This document shows, piece after piece, positions 22,801-33,769 of a DNA stretch of 64,000 nucleotides. The DNA comes from Halocafeteria seosinensis. Its lineage: Eukaryota; Sar; Bigyra; Bicosoecida. Each line of letters starts with the position of its first letter. Position 1 is the first letter of the stretch. The translations under genes were made by a program, and so were the position numbers. The notes under the pieces were generated by a model. The model saw only the letters and a program-made list of their open reading frames with translations, did not search any database and was not told the DNA's origin. The DNA lies in contig LVLI01000201.1 of NCBI GenBank assembly GCA_001687465.1, positions 62,001 to 126,000 on the forward strand. Direction: 5' to 3'.

Positions 22801-22953
22801 TATGGAGCGTTTGTCATGCACGCAGTTGAATGCCTCAAAGCCTTAAACATCTCCTATCAGCTGCCTGTCAACCCTGTTCGTCTCTTACATGATGGGCACC
22901 CGAACACTGCTGGGTTCGACAATGCTGAGTTGCAAAAACAGTCCGAGGAGTAG
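19885..22953 (+). CDS. EF-hand MscS-like mechanosensitive channel, copy 1
   Basis: Eight exons: 19885-20504, 20577-20730, 20807-20974, 21049-21118, 21186-21945, 22015-22166, 22239-22334 and 22406-22953. Introns are 67-76 nt and the product is 855 residues. The first 130 residues are disordered and Pro/Glu-rich, and contain VWGGSLGLGGGGNPLQY near residue 106. Several membrane helices follow (VLRQFLVVVLAVALGIVGLIF, LLYIAALM, and others). A long cytoplasmic loop leads to a canonical EF-hand, DSNGDGSVKYDE, near residue 570. Next come two helices and the MscS core (ALSFAIGGTLQDLLSSLIFLTVVQPYD / VAERVTSP) and the beta domain (NGETLVVDRIDVLTTTFRRLNGKKFIVPNS). The order is that of EF-hand MscS proteins such as fission-yeast Msy1/2. 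It should gate ions on membrane tension with Ca2+ input. Neighbour 23529-26780 is a tandem paralogue. Confidence 0.9.
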
Positions 22954-23528
22954 GGAGTCGATATTCATGCTCTGATTGCCGGCATACTCACCCCTGTGCG
23001 TTTTTATAGTATGGTTCAGGACTCTGTTGGTAGATAAATCGCTGCATCTGTTGCAGCCGTCGTCTCCATGAGTTGGGTTTTGTCATTCTTCTTATTCACT
23101 AGTCAAAAGTTACTTCCGTAACGCTCGCGAAGCAGAGAGCGTGTTGCATGTAATAGAGCCAAAGATTGCTCTCAACTTCGGCGCTTATCAATACACTGCC
23201 AACGAGGTAAAAATTCCTCTGGTTTTCTAATTCCAAGCATACTGGTTTTCTGTCTGCTGCTTACTGGCTTCTCACGCATGCGTACATCCGTTTGGATTGT
23301 TCTCAAAACATGCAAGAAAAGATTGGTCGGTTTCACTGAACACGTTTTCTCGGCCAGTTGATCACTCTATACGGCATGTATCGTATAGCTGTACTATATT
23401 TAAAGCGATCCTTTTGATTAACACGTGTCTGTTGGTGGTTGTGCATGCCAATCTAGCGCAAAAGGAACGACACCTGCGACCTCCCCAGGTTACGGGACCC
23501 CGCTGTTTCATCGACGAAGGACGCTGAT
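22954..23528. other. Spacer between the MscS paralogues with one short open frame
   Basis: Most of this stretch shows nothing. A short plus-strand frame at 23072-23230 encodes a credible segment (SYFRNAREAESVLHVIEPKIALNFGAY), ending near a GT at 23212. It does not match the channel genes flanking it. It may be an isolated exon or the relic of a lost gene. The rest should hold the 3' end of copy 1 and the promoter of copy 2. Confidence 0.4.
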
Positions 23529-26500
23529 ATGGAGCCTTCTTCCACTCCAAGGACACCCGTATCCGACGGTAATGTATCGTTTTCACCGTCGTCCGTGGTG
23601 GCGTCACCGACAACCGCGAGTGGAAGTAGTAATGAGACAAGAGGAATGGAATATCCCGCCCGCGGCGGTGTCGACTCGGGATTGCCCGTGTACCAGACTT
23701 CTGAGGCCGATATGATGCCTCCCCAGCAGCTTCCACCTCTCATGGAGCGCGATTCGCATCAATTTATCGGCGCGCAAGTGCCGCTGCGAACGACAAAAAG
23801 TGTCCGCGTTATCGACGATAAACCACCTCCGGACACGACGCAGGAAGGGGCAGGAATCTGGGGAGGCGCGTTAGGATTAGGAGGTGGCGGTAATCCTCTA
23901 CAGTACATGAAGACGTCACCGGGACGGCCTCGCTGGGATACAATCACGAGCACGCACTCGGGAGTGCTCACGCGAGCGGGTGCCGCGGGGACACTTTTTT
24001 CGAAAGAAGTTTGGTGCCGAGCGTGTAGGGTAAGTAAACCTTATTGGTCACAACACCAGAATGACTGCATATATACTTGCTCTATTCTGTGCGTCAGGGT
24101 GAAGAAGGGGGATTTTCGGAAACGTTCATTCGACACGTCTTGTTGCTCTCCATTGCTCTTATCTTGGGACTTGCTGGAGCTGGGATGAGGGGGAATGACA
24201 CAGCGCAGGAGTTGCGCTCCGGTGACATGCTCGTGTACAACATTATTCTGTATTTTTCCTTTATATGGTACGTCGTCAGCAATGTGTAACGTTTGACGAA
24301 GTGATGGAAGCATAATTTTTGACTCGAATTTGTCAGTGCGGCGTACACGGTAGCGGAATGGATTGAAGGGGCTTACTTTTGGCTCCTTCATAGAGTACTG
24401 ACTCCTTGTGGGAAATTCACGAGAACCGTGACATTTTATGCTTCAAGTTTTGATGGGACTTTGAGCAAGGCCATATGGACGGCAGCATGCGTACGTAAAT
24501 GTATTGAATATTCGCGGAGAAAGTCTAGCGTTGCACTGAACAACAAACATCTCCGCAGTGGTCGTTGTACGATCCCCTGTTCGATATATCTGTGCATAAC
24601 AATTGGCTTGATAAACTCTGGGCCACTATCCTCACCCTAACTTTAGTGAATGGCTTTCGGATGCTCGTTCAACGCTGGATACTGTCCAATCTATTGCGTT
24701 CGACATACGAAGGCAAAGTGGATCAGGTTTGTGAGCGTTATTTTGCCTTATCAGATGTCAAATTACAAGAGAGAAACTACAAATGCAGTTGTTAAAGAGA
24801 ATGCATGTCCTTAAACTGCTATCACGTTTCATTAAGAAGGAACAATTGAACTACAGAGGTAAGCGCCATTGAACTGTGCCAGCATTCTCAAGTATGAACT
24901 TGTTTGGGGTTTGCTGTTCAGCCTCGGCTGTAGATTGGGCAAGTGACCCTGATGCGGATATGACGACCGATGAAGGATACTTGCTGGAAAATAAAACTTC
25001 TTTAGCTGAAAAGTTGACCCATGTCAGAGCGGCAGATTTTAGGCTGCCTGACGCACACGGGAACGAAACGGTATTCAAACGCAGTCAAGACCTTACTCCA
25101 TTTGTTGAAGCAACATTCAGGCGGTTAACTCGGATACCTGCTTCCGTCATCCGAGAGGCAAGCAAGACGGCAAAGCGAGCGGCAATGCAAGTTTCGGAAG
25201 GATCGGCAACGGCTGGTACATTTGTTTCAGCGTCAGATGCAATATACTCGGAGGCAGTCGAAATACCTGAAGAGAAGAAACAACCTCCAAGTGCACATAG
25301 TCCTGGGGAAACCGTGATTGATGTTTCGTACCCGGTTAGCACGTTTGATTCTTCCCATGAAATGGAACAAAGTAAATCAACTTCGATGAGCGAGAAGAAG
25401 GACTCCGGTGCGGGTGAAAAAAAGGACGCCGCTACTGACGAAGCAAGTCACTCGTTGCCGATGCCTGAACGATCCAGAAACGAATCTCGTGTTCCGCAAA
25501 GACCCAAGACTTCGCATAGTGATCACGATTCGATTCCAGCTTCAAAATTTAGAGGGCTGAAAGGAATATTTGGTAGATCGTCCATAGACGATGCGAAGAG
25601 AACATCCGAAGGGAAGCACAATCCACAAGGCGAACTTAAACGGCCTCACTTTTTTCTGCTTCTGGGAAAAGCTTTAACTCCGCAAGCGATTGCACAGTTT
25701 GACTCGAATGGTAATGGATGCGTTTGCTATGACGAGTTTTCTGCTGAGTACTTTGATACGTTGAGGTATGTCTGTGCCTTCATCGCAGTGCTGACGAAGT
25801 ACAGTTCCTTATTATATCTACAAGTGGATGCAGAATGTATAAGAGCCTCCGTGAAAGTGAATCTAGTCATCAATCAGTGTCGAAAGCTATATACTACGTC
25901 GCAGTGGTGTTATCTTGTCTGCTGGCATTGATACTCGTCTTGCCGATCTGGGACATTTCTTTAACTGAAGTGTTCGTGCCAGTAGGTACGGTGGTAGATA
26001 TGCGAGCTGAATAATATGTTCAACACTTCTGTGAATCCTACAGGAACACTACTAGTTGCCATTTCATTTGCAATTAGTGGAACTTTACAAAACTTGCTTG
26101 CTTCGCTCATATTCCTAACTGTGGTGCAACCTTATGACGGTAAGGTTGATATTCCGTCTTGCTGGTGTATGGTCGATTCTCATCACTGTAGCCTTGCAGT
26201 TGGCGATCGTGTAACGTCGCCCTCACTGCTGAATGGCGAAACCCTATTCGTTGATAAAATAGATGTACTGACATCTACCTTCCGCCGTCTTAATGGGAAA
26301 AAGTTCATCGTTTCCAACGCCTTGATGTCTACGTACATTGTTGAGAATCACAAGCGTTCTAAGCCTGCCACATTTATTGTCGTCCTCAACGTTTCATACG
26401 ACACTTCCGCAGACCAACTAGCGCAATTGAAGAGCATTATGCTCGAATATTTGCGAGCCCACAGCCGTCAATGGAGACCAGAATTGGCTCTGTTGACAGA

Positions 26501-26780
26501 TTCTGCCAGCCCTGGACCGGACTACATCTTAACTATTAGCATCTGGATTACTCACCATCTAGGTTGGCAAGACGGACTTGATATATGGAGTTCCCATAGC
26601 GCATTTGTCATGCACGCAGTCGAAGCTATGAAACGCCTAGGTATTTCGTACCGCTTACCAGTCAGACCTGTTCAACTGATTGATGCTTCCGCAGACTCTA
26701 GTAGGTTTGACTATCTCCGCCGGCGGCCAGTTAGTCATAGACAGGAAACGGATCACGGAAACTTGATAAAATCGATTTGA
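23529..26780 (+). CDS. EF-hand MscS-like mechanosensitive channel, copy 2
   Basis: Nine exons: 23529-24029, 24098-24267, 24337-24490, 24559-24726, 24789-24858, 24922-25765, 25834-25985, 26044-26139 and 26200-26780. The product is about 911 residues. Four exon sizes (154, 168, 70, 152, then 96) equal those of the upstream paralogue, and phases match throughout. The one difference is an extra intron at 24030-24097. The disordered N-terminus holds IWGGALGLGGGGNPLQY, matching copy 1. The EF-hand reads DSNGNGCVCYDE, with Asn in place of Asp at position 5, which should still bind Ca2+. The MscS core (AISFAISGTLQNLLASLIFLTVVQPYD / VGDRVTSP) and the FRRLNGKKFIVSN segment are well conserved. The cytoplasmic linker and N-terminus have diverged strongly. 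It converges on the WD40 gene with only 21 bp between stop codons. Confidence 0.9.
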
Positions 26781-26801
26781 TGTGATTCCTTTATCTCTTG
26801 T

Positions 26802-28485
26802 CTAGCATTCCCGGAAAAAGTGGCGCTCAGAGTCAATCCCATATAGTCGTATATCCCCTTCGAAGGTTGATGCCAGTAGTTTTCCATAATCTTTTGATGC
26901 AGGTAGTAAGTCCATGGAGGAAAATCCTGCGGCGCCATTCTCGGTATAGGTAGAAATGCACTGCCCCTCAGTGCCACCTTGCCACAGACGGAGGGTGGAG
27001 TCCTTCGAGGCGGAGCAACTGTTTTAAAGAGCGCACATATAAAGCAATAAGTTCAGCAAAAAAATTCCTATGCCACTATGGATATGCTTACACTAAACTG
27101 GTATCGGGTTTTGAGAGGAACGAGCACGCTACTGTATCTTTCGTGTGGCCGTGGAACGAGCCCTGTTTGGTATACTTGTAGGATCTGCTCTTGTTCGTAT
27201 CTCCATTGCCTTCATTCACGGGTCTTTCCGGAAACCGAATATCCCAAAGCTTCAATTCACATCCTCCGATATCAAAACCTTTACTCGACGTCACAATGTG
27301 AGTGCCATCGACGCTGATATCCATGTCTAGCTGTAGAGGACCCCGGTCGTTAGAGATCTAGAGCGACACTACATCCATTTCGAAACTACTCACAGGAAAA
27401 TACACATAGCCATCAAGAGTAAGAACCTCCTTGGGCCGGTGGACTCGACAATCCCATATTCGAACCTGCAGCGGAGTACACAGCCACTGCGTACTTTGGC
27501 AGTGGTATTCCCCCAAAACGACGCTTACATGTAAATCTTCAGCTCCTTGAGCAAATAGTACCGATTCACCTTCGTTCTCTTGGATGGATCCATTCCCCGA
27601 AGGAAACCACTGGAGACACGTTATTATGTTGCGTGGTTTATTCTTAAGCTCCGAAACGACTTTCTGTTGAGCAATATCCCAAATCTTCAAAGAGGTATCT
27701 CGCGAACCCGACACAGCCTTTTGACCGTGGTCTGTGATATCGGCTGCCGATACAGTCATCCCGTGTTCCCCGTGAAACAACTTTTCAAAAGAATAAGCTA
27801 ATTCTTCTTGTTCTGAGACAGACACTTGGTTCGGCTGGTTCTCAACTGGGTCACACGCATCGTTTTGTTTCCACTTCCAAAAGCCCACAGTGGCGTCTCT
27901 CGAGGCTGTCGCAACAATATTGGCTGCAGATGATACCGCTATCTGCGACAATTGACGGTTCCATGTCCGGATCGCCACATCAACAAACTTGCACGATTCC
28001 GCCGCGTACCTTGTTGACTGATTTTTTCGACGCGGCGAAGTGTCCTAAAAGCCTTTTCGTTTCGACGTCATGCATACTGACAGTCTGCCATGTGAGACCA
28101 AGAAATGAAAATTTCCTCCATATCGTGTTGTATATGCCCATCAGTAACTTACCCCTTCGGACCAGGAAGCGAACGCTGCCGGTGAATTCGTCTCCTCCTG
28201 CTCCTGTGGCATGGACGTGCATTTCAGGTGCGTCACGAAGGGAACATCTTCGGCATCGTACTCGTCACGTCGTAATATATTACGATGTAATAAAGGCGAG
28301 GTAAATGAATTCGGCTCACCATAGGCCTCAGGAGCTCCCCGCGGCGGGGACGAATTGCGGTATAAGTTGTACGAGGAGCCCTTCTGTGAGCTACTTCCAC
28401 CATCACCCGAAGTTAAAGAGTTTGTACTATCGTGCGAAGGCTCTTCGAACTCATTATGAACGGACTTGGAGCTGCATAAACCCAT
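26802..28485 (-). CDS. WD40-repeat protein with an N-myristoylation-type start
   Basis: Six exons on the minus strand: 28485-28153, 28084-28010, 27942-27529, 27465-27406, 27357-27092 and 27018-26802. Introns are 48-73 nt and the product is about 454 residues. It begins MGLCSSKS: Gly2 and Ser6 fit an N-myristoylation signal, and Cys4 could be palmitoylated. Residues 8-110 are Ser-rich and disordered. WD units follow: TVSMHDVETKRLLGHF, ANIVATASRDATVGFWKW, GQKAVSGSRDTSLKIWDI, VRIWDCRVHRPKEVL, THIVTSSKGFDIGGCELKLWDI and SLVCSASKDSTLRLWQGG. A beta-propeller scaffold at a membrane is the likely role. It could be an orthologue of a small animal/protist WD protein such as WDR31, but I cannot confirm that. 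The 48-nt intron at 27358-27405 has weak signals (GTGTAT...TAG). Confidence 0.85.
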
Positions 28486-28739
28486 AATTCACTGCAATCG
28501 ATGTTGAAGTTTGGGCATTTAAATCCAGATACCCATGAAATCCAAGTTTTATTCAATGCCGATGAATGGATATACTACGGCGACGCTGTGCTGAAGATGG
28601 TGTATAAAGTTCGGGCATGACTTAACAATGTCATTCATCTGAGTGCACGGTGGAAGTGGGTTGACCTTCAGAACGCCCGGCTATAGAGGAGATGCAAACC
28701 GCCAGAAAAATGTTTAGCTATTTCTTGGAGAATTAACGT

Positions 28740-29385
28740 TGGTGATCAGACATTTTAGCTTCGTATTTCCCAACATCGTCGGATTCATTTGGCAGAACGA
28801 TTCGAAAAACACCGAGCCTCGTCCGTTCACACTACCTGAAGTCACACAACAAACGCAGTTCCCTTGCGTCCACTATGCTGCACAGCCACCACAAGCAATA
28901 CTAAAAAACTACAAGGAGCCTGTTCCAAGCAACTTCGACGAACCATAAAACTTACCGGTCTCCCAGACGACGTTTTCCCCGTATTCCCAACCAAACGACT
29001 CGTGAAGGCTTCCATCCGCACGAAAACACTGAAAGCTACCATGTGGCAGTTTCCCATGATTTGTGCAGACGCTACTACCATCCATAAGTTGCAAGGGAAG
29101 ACCATTGAGTCTCCATTGTGTGCCATTGCTCGTTACATCCTTCAGCAACTTATCCACCGCAAGCGCGTACACCGCAGTAACAAGATTGCGAACGATTGAC
29201 CAACTTTACATTCGCGATGCCATCAACAAACGCTACAATTGGAAGCCATCCAAACGACTTGCAGCCGCAATGCACTCTCTGGAGGAATCCAGCAAACAAC
29301 TACTTTCCTCCTTCCTGAAACAAGACCCACCCAACATCATTGATCCAAACCCGATGATCGTTTTCGAAGCACCTTCAACAATCTA
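28740..29385 (+). mobile_element. Broken Pif1/Helitron-type helicase tail (relic 1)
   Basis: Parts of one helicase C-terminus lie in two plus-strand frames. From about 28930 a frame gives TIKLTGLPDDVFPVFPTKR, then QFPMICADATTIHKLQGKTI, which carries the TIHKLQGKT signature of the late helicase motifs in Pif1-like proteins of Helitrons. From about 29150 another frame gives YTAVTRLRTIDQLYIRDAI, equivalent to the final YVALSR motif, followed by a helical tail to the stop at 29384. No start, no ATP-binding motif and no Rep domain are visible, and frames shift between blocks. It is a degraded fragment of a mobile element or of a captured helicase gene. Confidence 0.6.
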
Positions 29386-29589
29386 GGAAGTTTAGCGCCT
29401 TCTTCCCGCTAACATTGCAAAATCCGCGGGAATCGCTGGTGAACACAAACTGTAGCCAACGGAGCAGGGTCATACACAGTATGAAGGAGGGCGGCGTTGT
29501 TGGTCCCTGTTGCTCTGCTCCAGTACTTCAACCACTCAGTGTTCTCATGTACCCTCTACCAAGGTTCACTCGCAGGACGGCGTTTAATG

Positions 29590-29830
29590 ACGCGTAAGCC
29601 CCTCCGTTCAGAGGGACTTCCTCACGCTCCTGCGGGAGGCTGATAGCTCTCGGACTTAAGAGTAAGCCCTCTAACATGTTGTGTGCTATTCATGAGCATA
29701 CACCCGCAACCGTATGTACTGATCCTTACGAACAAGCCTGGTGATCAGACATTTTAGCATCGTAGTTCCCGATAGCTCTCGGACTCAAGAGTAAACCCTC
29801 AAAGATGTTGTGCCAAAAATGACGACCCAC
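29590..29830. repeat. Short dispersed direct repeats in the helicase-relic region
   Basis: Two segments recur. The first is gatagctctcggactyaaga and following bases, at about 29640-29686 and again at 29771-29815. The second is gtgatcagacattttagc with the following bases, at 28740-28772 and again at 29731-29766. The second unit of each pair lies side by side, so the 29.7 kb block is a composite of both. Palindromic GC-rich pieces (ccctccgttcagaggg, cctcacgctcctgcgggagg) sit at about 29596-29640. These are plausible transposon ends or small non-autonomous elements, unclassified. Confidence 0.5.
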
Positions 29831-30215
29831 GTAAGCAGGTCAGGTACCTGAGATAAGATAACGACGTATCATTGATCAATGATCATCCGCTGCGATGACA
29901 AGTTATTTTGCAAATACTGTACAGCGAGGCGGAAAGTGTCCGAAACGCTCCGGCGAAACCCGAGTATATTGATATTCCCATAGCATCCCTTATCCTCATT
30001 GAGATCAATTCCTCATACATTGGTGAATAGTAGCGGACACACATCAGCAAAAGCGCACCAACCCACCCTCAAAAGCTTGCGTCTTAGCTTCACAAATACA
30101 TGTACTGTACAGAAATCCGCCAATTTATGCTCAGAATTATATACAGTATTCCTTGTTTTGAATGATAGGAGAAACATTAATAGTGCTATATTGACTACGT
30201 CGCTCTCAAAGGCTC

Positions 30216-30560
30216 TCACTGACCAGAATACACTGCACTAGGATCCCACCAACGACCGGGGTTATCCGTTATTTCGAGACATGTCGGTGAACGACATTTG
30301 TAAGTGTTAACCTTTCTCCATGTGTGAAGAGGGCTACAGTATGCTTTGAGAATTGCATACTCTAGAGAGGGCGACGTAGAGCTGACCGTGCGAAAAGCAC
30401 GCGCCCCACGGAAACACGGAAATAACCATACATACGCGGTATATATCATTGTATTTCATTGAAACTGGAATTTCAAGTAACAAGTTGGCTTGGGAGTCAC
30501 AAATGTGTTGACGACAGTACGCATGTTCCATTCAAGGCAAGAAGCTCTGTAGAGAGGGTG
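30216..30560 (-). mobile_element. Broken Pif1/Helitron-type helicase tail (relic 2, opposite orientation)
   Basis: On the minus strand a short frame reads FSHGQLYVALSRVCNSQSI. This is the closing motif of Pif1-like helicases, and the 'HGQLYVALSR' wording is characteristic of Helitron and related elements. A continuation in a second frame reads ILKAYCSPLHTW. Just upstream a third frame gives LNGTCVLSSTHL, resembling the LNGTR segment that precedes this part of Helitron helicases. Stops and frame changes break all of it. It faces relic 1, so either two insertions occurred or one element was inverted. Confidence 0.55.
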
Positions 30561-31088
30561 CTCAGAATATTGGAGGTTGATGTATACCTTGTACATTACG
30601 CAAATCACTGGTTAAAGTAAAGTGCACATACATACACATGTGTGTGTGAGTGCAAAGTTGCTACGAGAATTGTATCATGTTCATCCGGATTTTGCACAGT
30701 TTGTTAAATTGAACGGTACCCGACATACATTTTACTTTCACTGAACGTAGATTAAGTGTCTGGTGTATTATACAGTGGTATATGGCACCGAACCAACAGA
30801 AGGTGAAGAATGAAGTACCGCTGTCGACGCGAAGCTAGCGAATCCCGCAGCTCGCAAACTGGAAAATTCGGGCTTCCAAGTAATCTATGTAAAGTCAGGG
30901 CGGGAATATCCCTGCGAGAAGCAATTCTAAGGCAACAGTCCTTTGTTGGTTTGTTTATAATGTTTGACGGCCATGTGGACTGGAAACATGTTACACATTT
31001 CGTACTGGTATTGTGTGGTTGTTTCATTTGAGACAAGGAAAAGCAGTCATTATGTCCAAAGTTTTCGTTTTAGACGAGAAATAAGATA
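30561..31088. other. Gene-free spacer
   Basis: This is AT-rich sequence between the helicase relic and the RAP gene. A short alternating CA/TG stretch lies at about 30626-30650. The plus-strand frame at 30810-31031 and its minus-strand shadow show no recognisable protein. The promoter of the RAP gene should lie in the right half. Confidence 0.5.
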
Positions 31089-33736
31089 ATGATACGTGTC
31101 TATGGTAGCATTTGTACAAAATGCACGCAACAGCTCCCTCGAGTGGCAGCATGTGTCTCTCCATGCAGTGCCTGGTTCCACACGAGCGCCGCTACAGCAC
31201 AACGAGGGTCCTCTCAGAGGACAATGAGCCTTCGGGACGTGACGAGACCATCAGAGATCATCGATCTCTTGAATGGTAAAGAGTGTGAGCTCGTGGAATT
31301 CGGACCAGCTCTCGTGAAATGCACAGGGTATTTCCATCAGGTGTCCAATGCCGAGAGAGCTGCTTCGCCAGGGTCCCACACGGTCAGCAATAGGAGGAAT
31401 AGAGGCGCTCCGTCGAGCAAACGCCCTCCAGTGGACGTAAGGGAGCTCGAGAAAGGACAGGAAGAGACCAAAGCTCTATGGGACATTGTGAAGCAACTCG
31501 AGGTAGCGCTTCTTCACAAAGGCGACACTCAGGAATTGCCACTAGGAGTGGCCGCTGATCTCTTGAACCCCTTGTGTTTTTTACTGATGCAGCAACATCG
31601 GAACTACGTGGATGTGGTGCGCAATGGTGGCCGTCGAGAGGATCAGCACTTAAGAGAACAGATTCTGCGGAAAGCATTCGAGTTAAGTCAGCAACTAGTC
31701 CACCACATGGAAAAACGAGTAGAGGAGCTACCGACAAATCGAGATGATTTCCGTAAAGTATTTCTCTCGCTTGCACGTGCGTCCACAACCGTACGAGTAC
31801 TTAAGGGTGGAAAGAGAAACAAGGTAGTTGATAATACTAATCTCAATGAGGTGGTCGATTCAATTATGCGGTTTGCCGCTAGAGTCTACAACAAGATCCT
31901 AGAAATACCAGCTAAGCCGATAGCTTCCAGTGATACCTTTCATAGTGCACCAGATCCTGGATTTGCTCGGATGGTTTGGGAAACGGGATTTTCACTGTTG
32001 GACTTCTTGATACGACACGAATTTATACAGGCAGGCTCTCCTGAAATTCGAGAGATTTTCAGGCGGCTTTCTCTTCACCAAGCTGGGTTTTTCTGCTTTA
32101 GCTTCTTCGAAAACTTTACTACACTCACAGAACTTCCATTCGAAGAATCGGTTATTCGGTCCCAGATAGCGATATTACAGGAAAGAATCAAATTGGCGTC
32201 AGACCAAGAACTGTACAGTTTACGAAATCAAGATCGGTTTAACGTGGTCGTCAGTGGCTCAACAGTTCACAAGAGTCCAACGGAGGAGGGTAATGAGGCA
32301 ATAGCTCGATTGATTAAGCTCGTCCGAGAGCAAGGTGGTGAGGGCACTGAATTAGTCTACCTATTATACAGATTTCGAGCTGCAGCTAAACTATGCTGGG
32401 CCAACCGTCCAATGTCTGCTTACGAAGACCGCGATGATGATCCGGCATCTACCCCCTTTATCTTGTATCAAGAATCATTGAAGTTATGTGAAGGCATCGC
32501 GGATTCTATTGTCAACAGTAGAGCTGCTAATCCAAAGTGCCGGGTGGATATAACTACGATTCCTGCGTATCATCTGTGCAGGCTTCTGCGTGCTATGGCG
32601 AGCATCGGTCATAGGGACCCCAATTTATATGAATGTATAGCCCAGGAGGTTTCGAAACGAATAAGGGGAGGTCAGTTTTGCAACAAAGAGCAGACGGTCT
32701 CCCAAGTGGCAAGAAGGAACAGTGGCTCCATCCAAGTGACAAGCCCAGCCGAAGTATCACATGATGACGACCTGTACGATCCCATAGTACATTCGTACAC
32801 TGAGCCTCTGTTGGCTTCATTTGTGGGTCATGACCTTGCTGTCTACTCCGTTTCTATGAAGGATCCTGAGCGTATTTTTCAGACATGCGTACTTCCTATC
32901 CTATCTTACATCACAGAGTGCTACCGTCCGCAGCTTGAGTCATTTCATGCGAAAGTATCTGACGCGATAGATACCTCGACTATGGAGGACTTGACCGCAA
33001 TCACAGAATCTGTGTATGACGAAGTGGATTTAGACTACCCTTTGGATCAGGTCGTTTCAAAGAATGTAATGAGTGGTCTTGCTGGTACTGACAGTTTTGA
33101 GTTGGGGACGGACAGCATCTCTCCTCTTTTTAAGACTCTTGCTGTTGCAGCCCGAGCTCAACACAACGTTCATATGGAAAGGATTTCGGAAAAATATGGC
33201 CATCCGTGTGAGTTAACAGTGGAGGGAAGGACCGTCCATATGAGCACGATGGAATTCGACGTAAGCTATTTATCAAACTGTTAGTGGAGTGGTGCAGAAT
33301 AGTTTTGTCTCTTTTCTCGCACAGGTTTACAAAATATTAGAAAATTTTGGTAGCAGCTTACCTCATATTCATTACATGACCAAGCAAGGACTTACGGTAG
33401 ACTTCGCATATCCTGATCAACGTATTGCGGTCGAAGTCGATGGTCCCTATCACTTCGACCCGGTGTTGCTAGAGAGTCAGAATCAGCAGGACCAACATGG
33501 TTTAACCCGGTTGAATGCGTTTTCTGTGTTTAAGCAGACAGTGCTGGAGAGGGAAGGCTGGAATGTAATACGGATCCCAGTATATGACTGGATAAGCTTG
33601 TTGAAAAACGAGGAGAAGGTAAGGGTCATCTTTCATCACTGTGCGTGCATTAATTCAGCCAACTTTACATTGCTAGCTGATTGACCAGATCGACTATCTA
33701 AAGAACATATTTCCGGAGAACATGTATACCGGTTGA
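31089..33736 (+). CDS. RAP-domain protein, probably organellar RNA-binding
   Basis: Exons 31089-33260, 33325-33618 and 33689-33736 (introns 64 and 70 nt) give 837 residues. The first 40 residues (MIRVYGSICTKCTQQLPRVAACVSPCSAWFHTS...) lack acidic residues and look like an organelle presequence. A long helical middle follows, of the kind seen in octotricopeptide/FASTK-like RAP proteins. The C-terminal RAP domain (about residues 745-825) is clear: VDFAYPDQRIAVEVDGPYHF, then LTRLNAFSVFKQTVLEREGW, then VIRIPVYDW and DYLKNIF. The Asp/Glu pattern in IAVEVDGPYHF matches the restriction-endonuclease-like fold of RAP. Such proteins act in mitochondrial or plastid RNA processing or rRNA maturation; the target here is unknown. 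It converges on the Derlin gene, leaving 33 bp. Confidence 0.9.
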
Positions 33737-33769
33737 TTTATAAGTTAAATACAAAACGGTTGCCATGAC

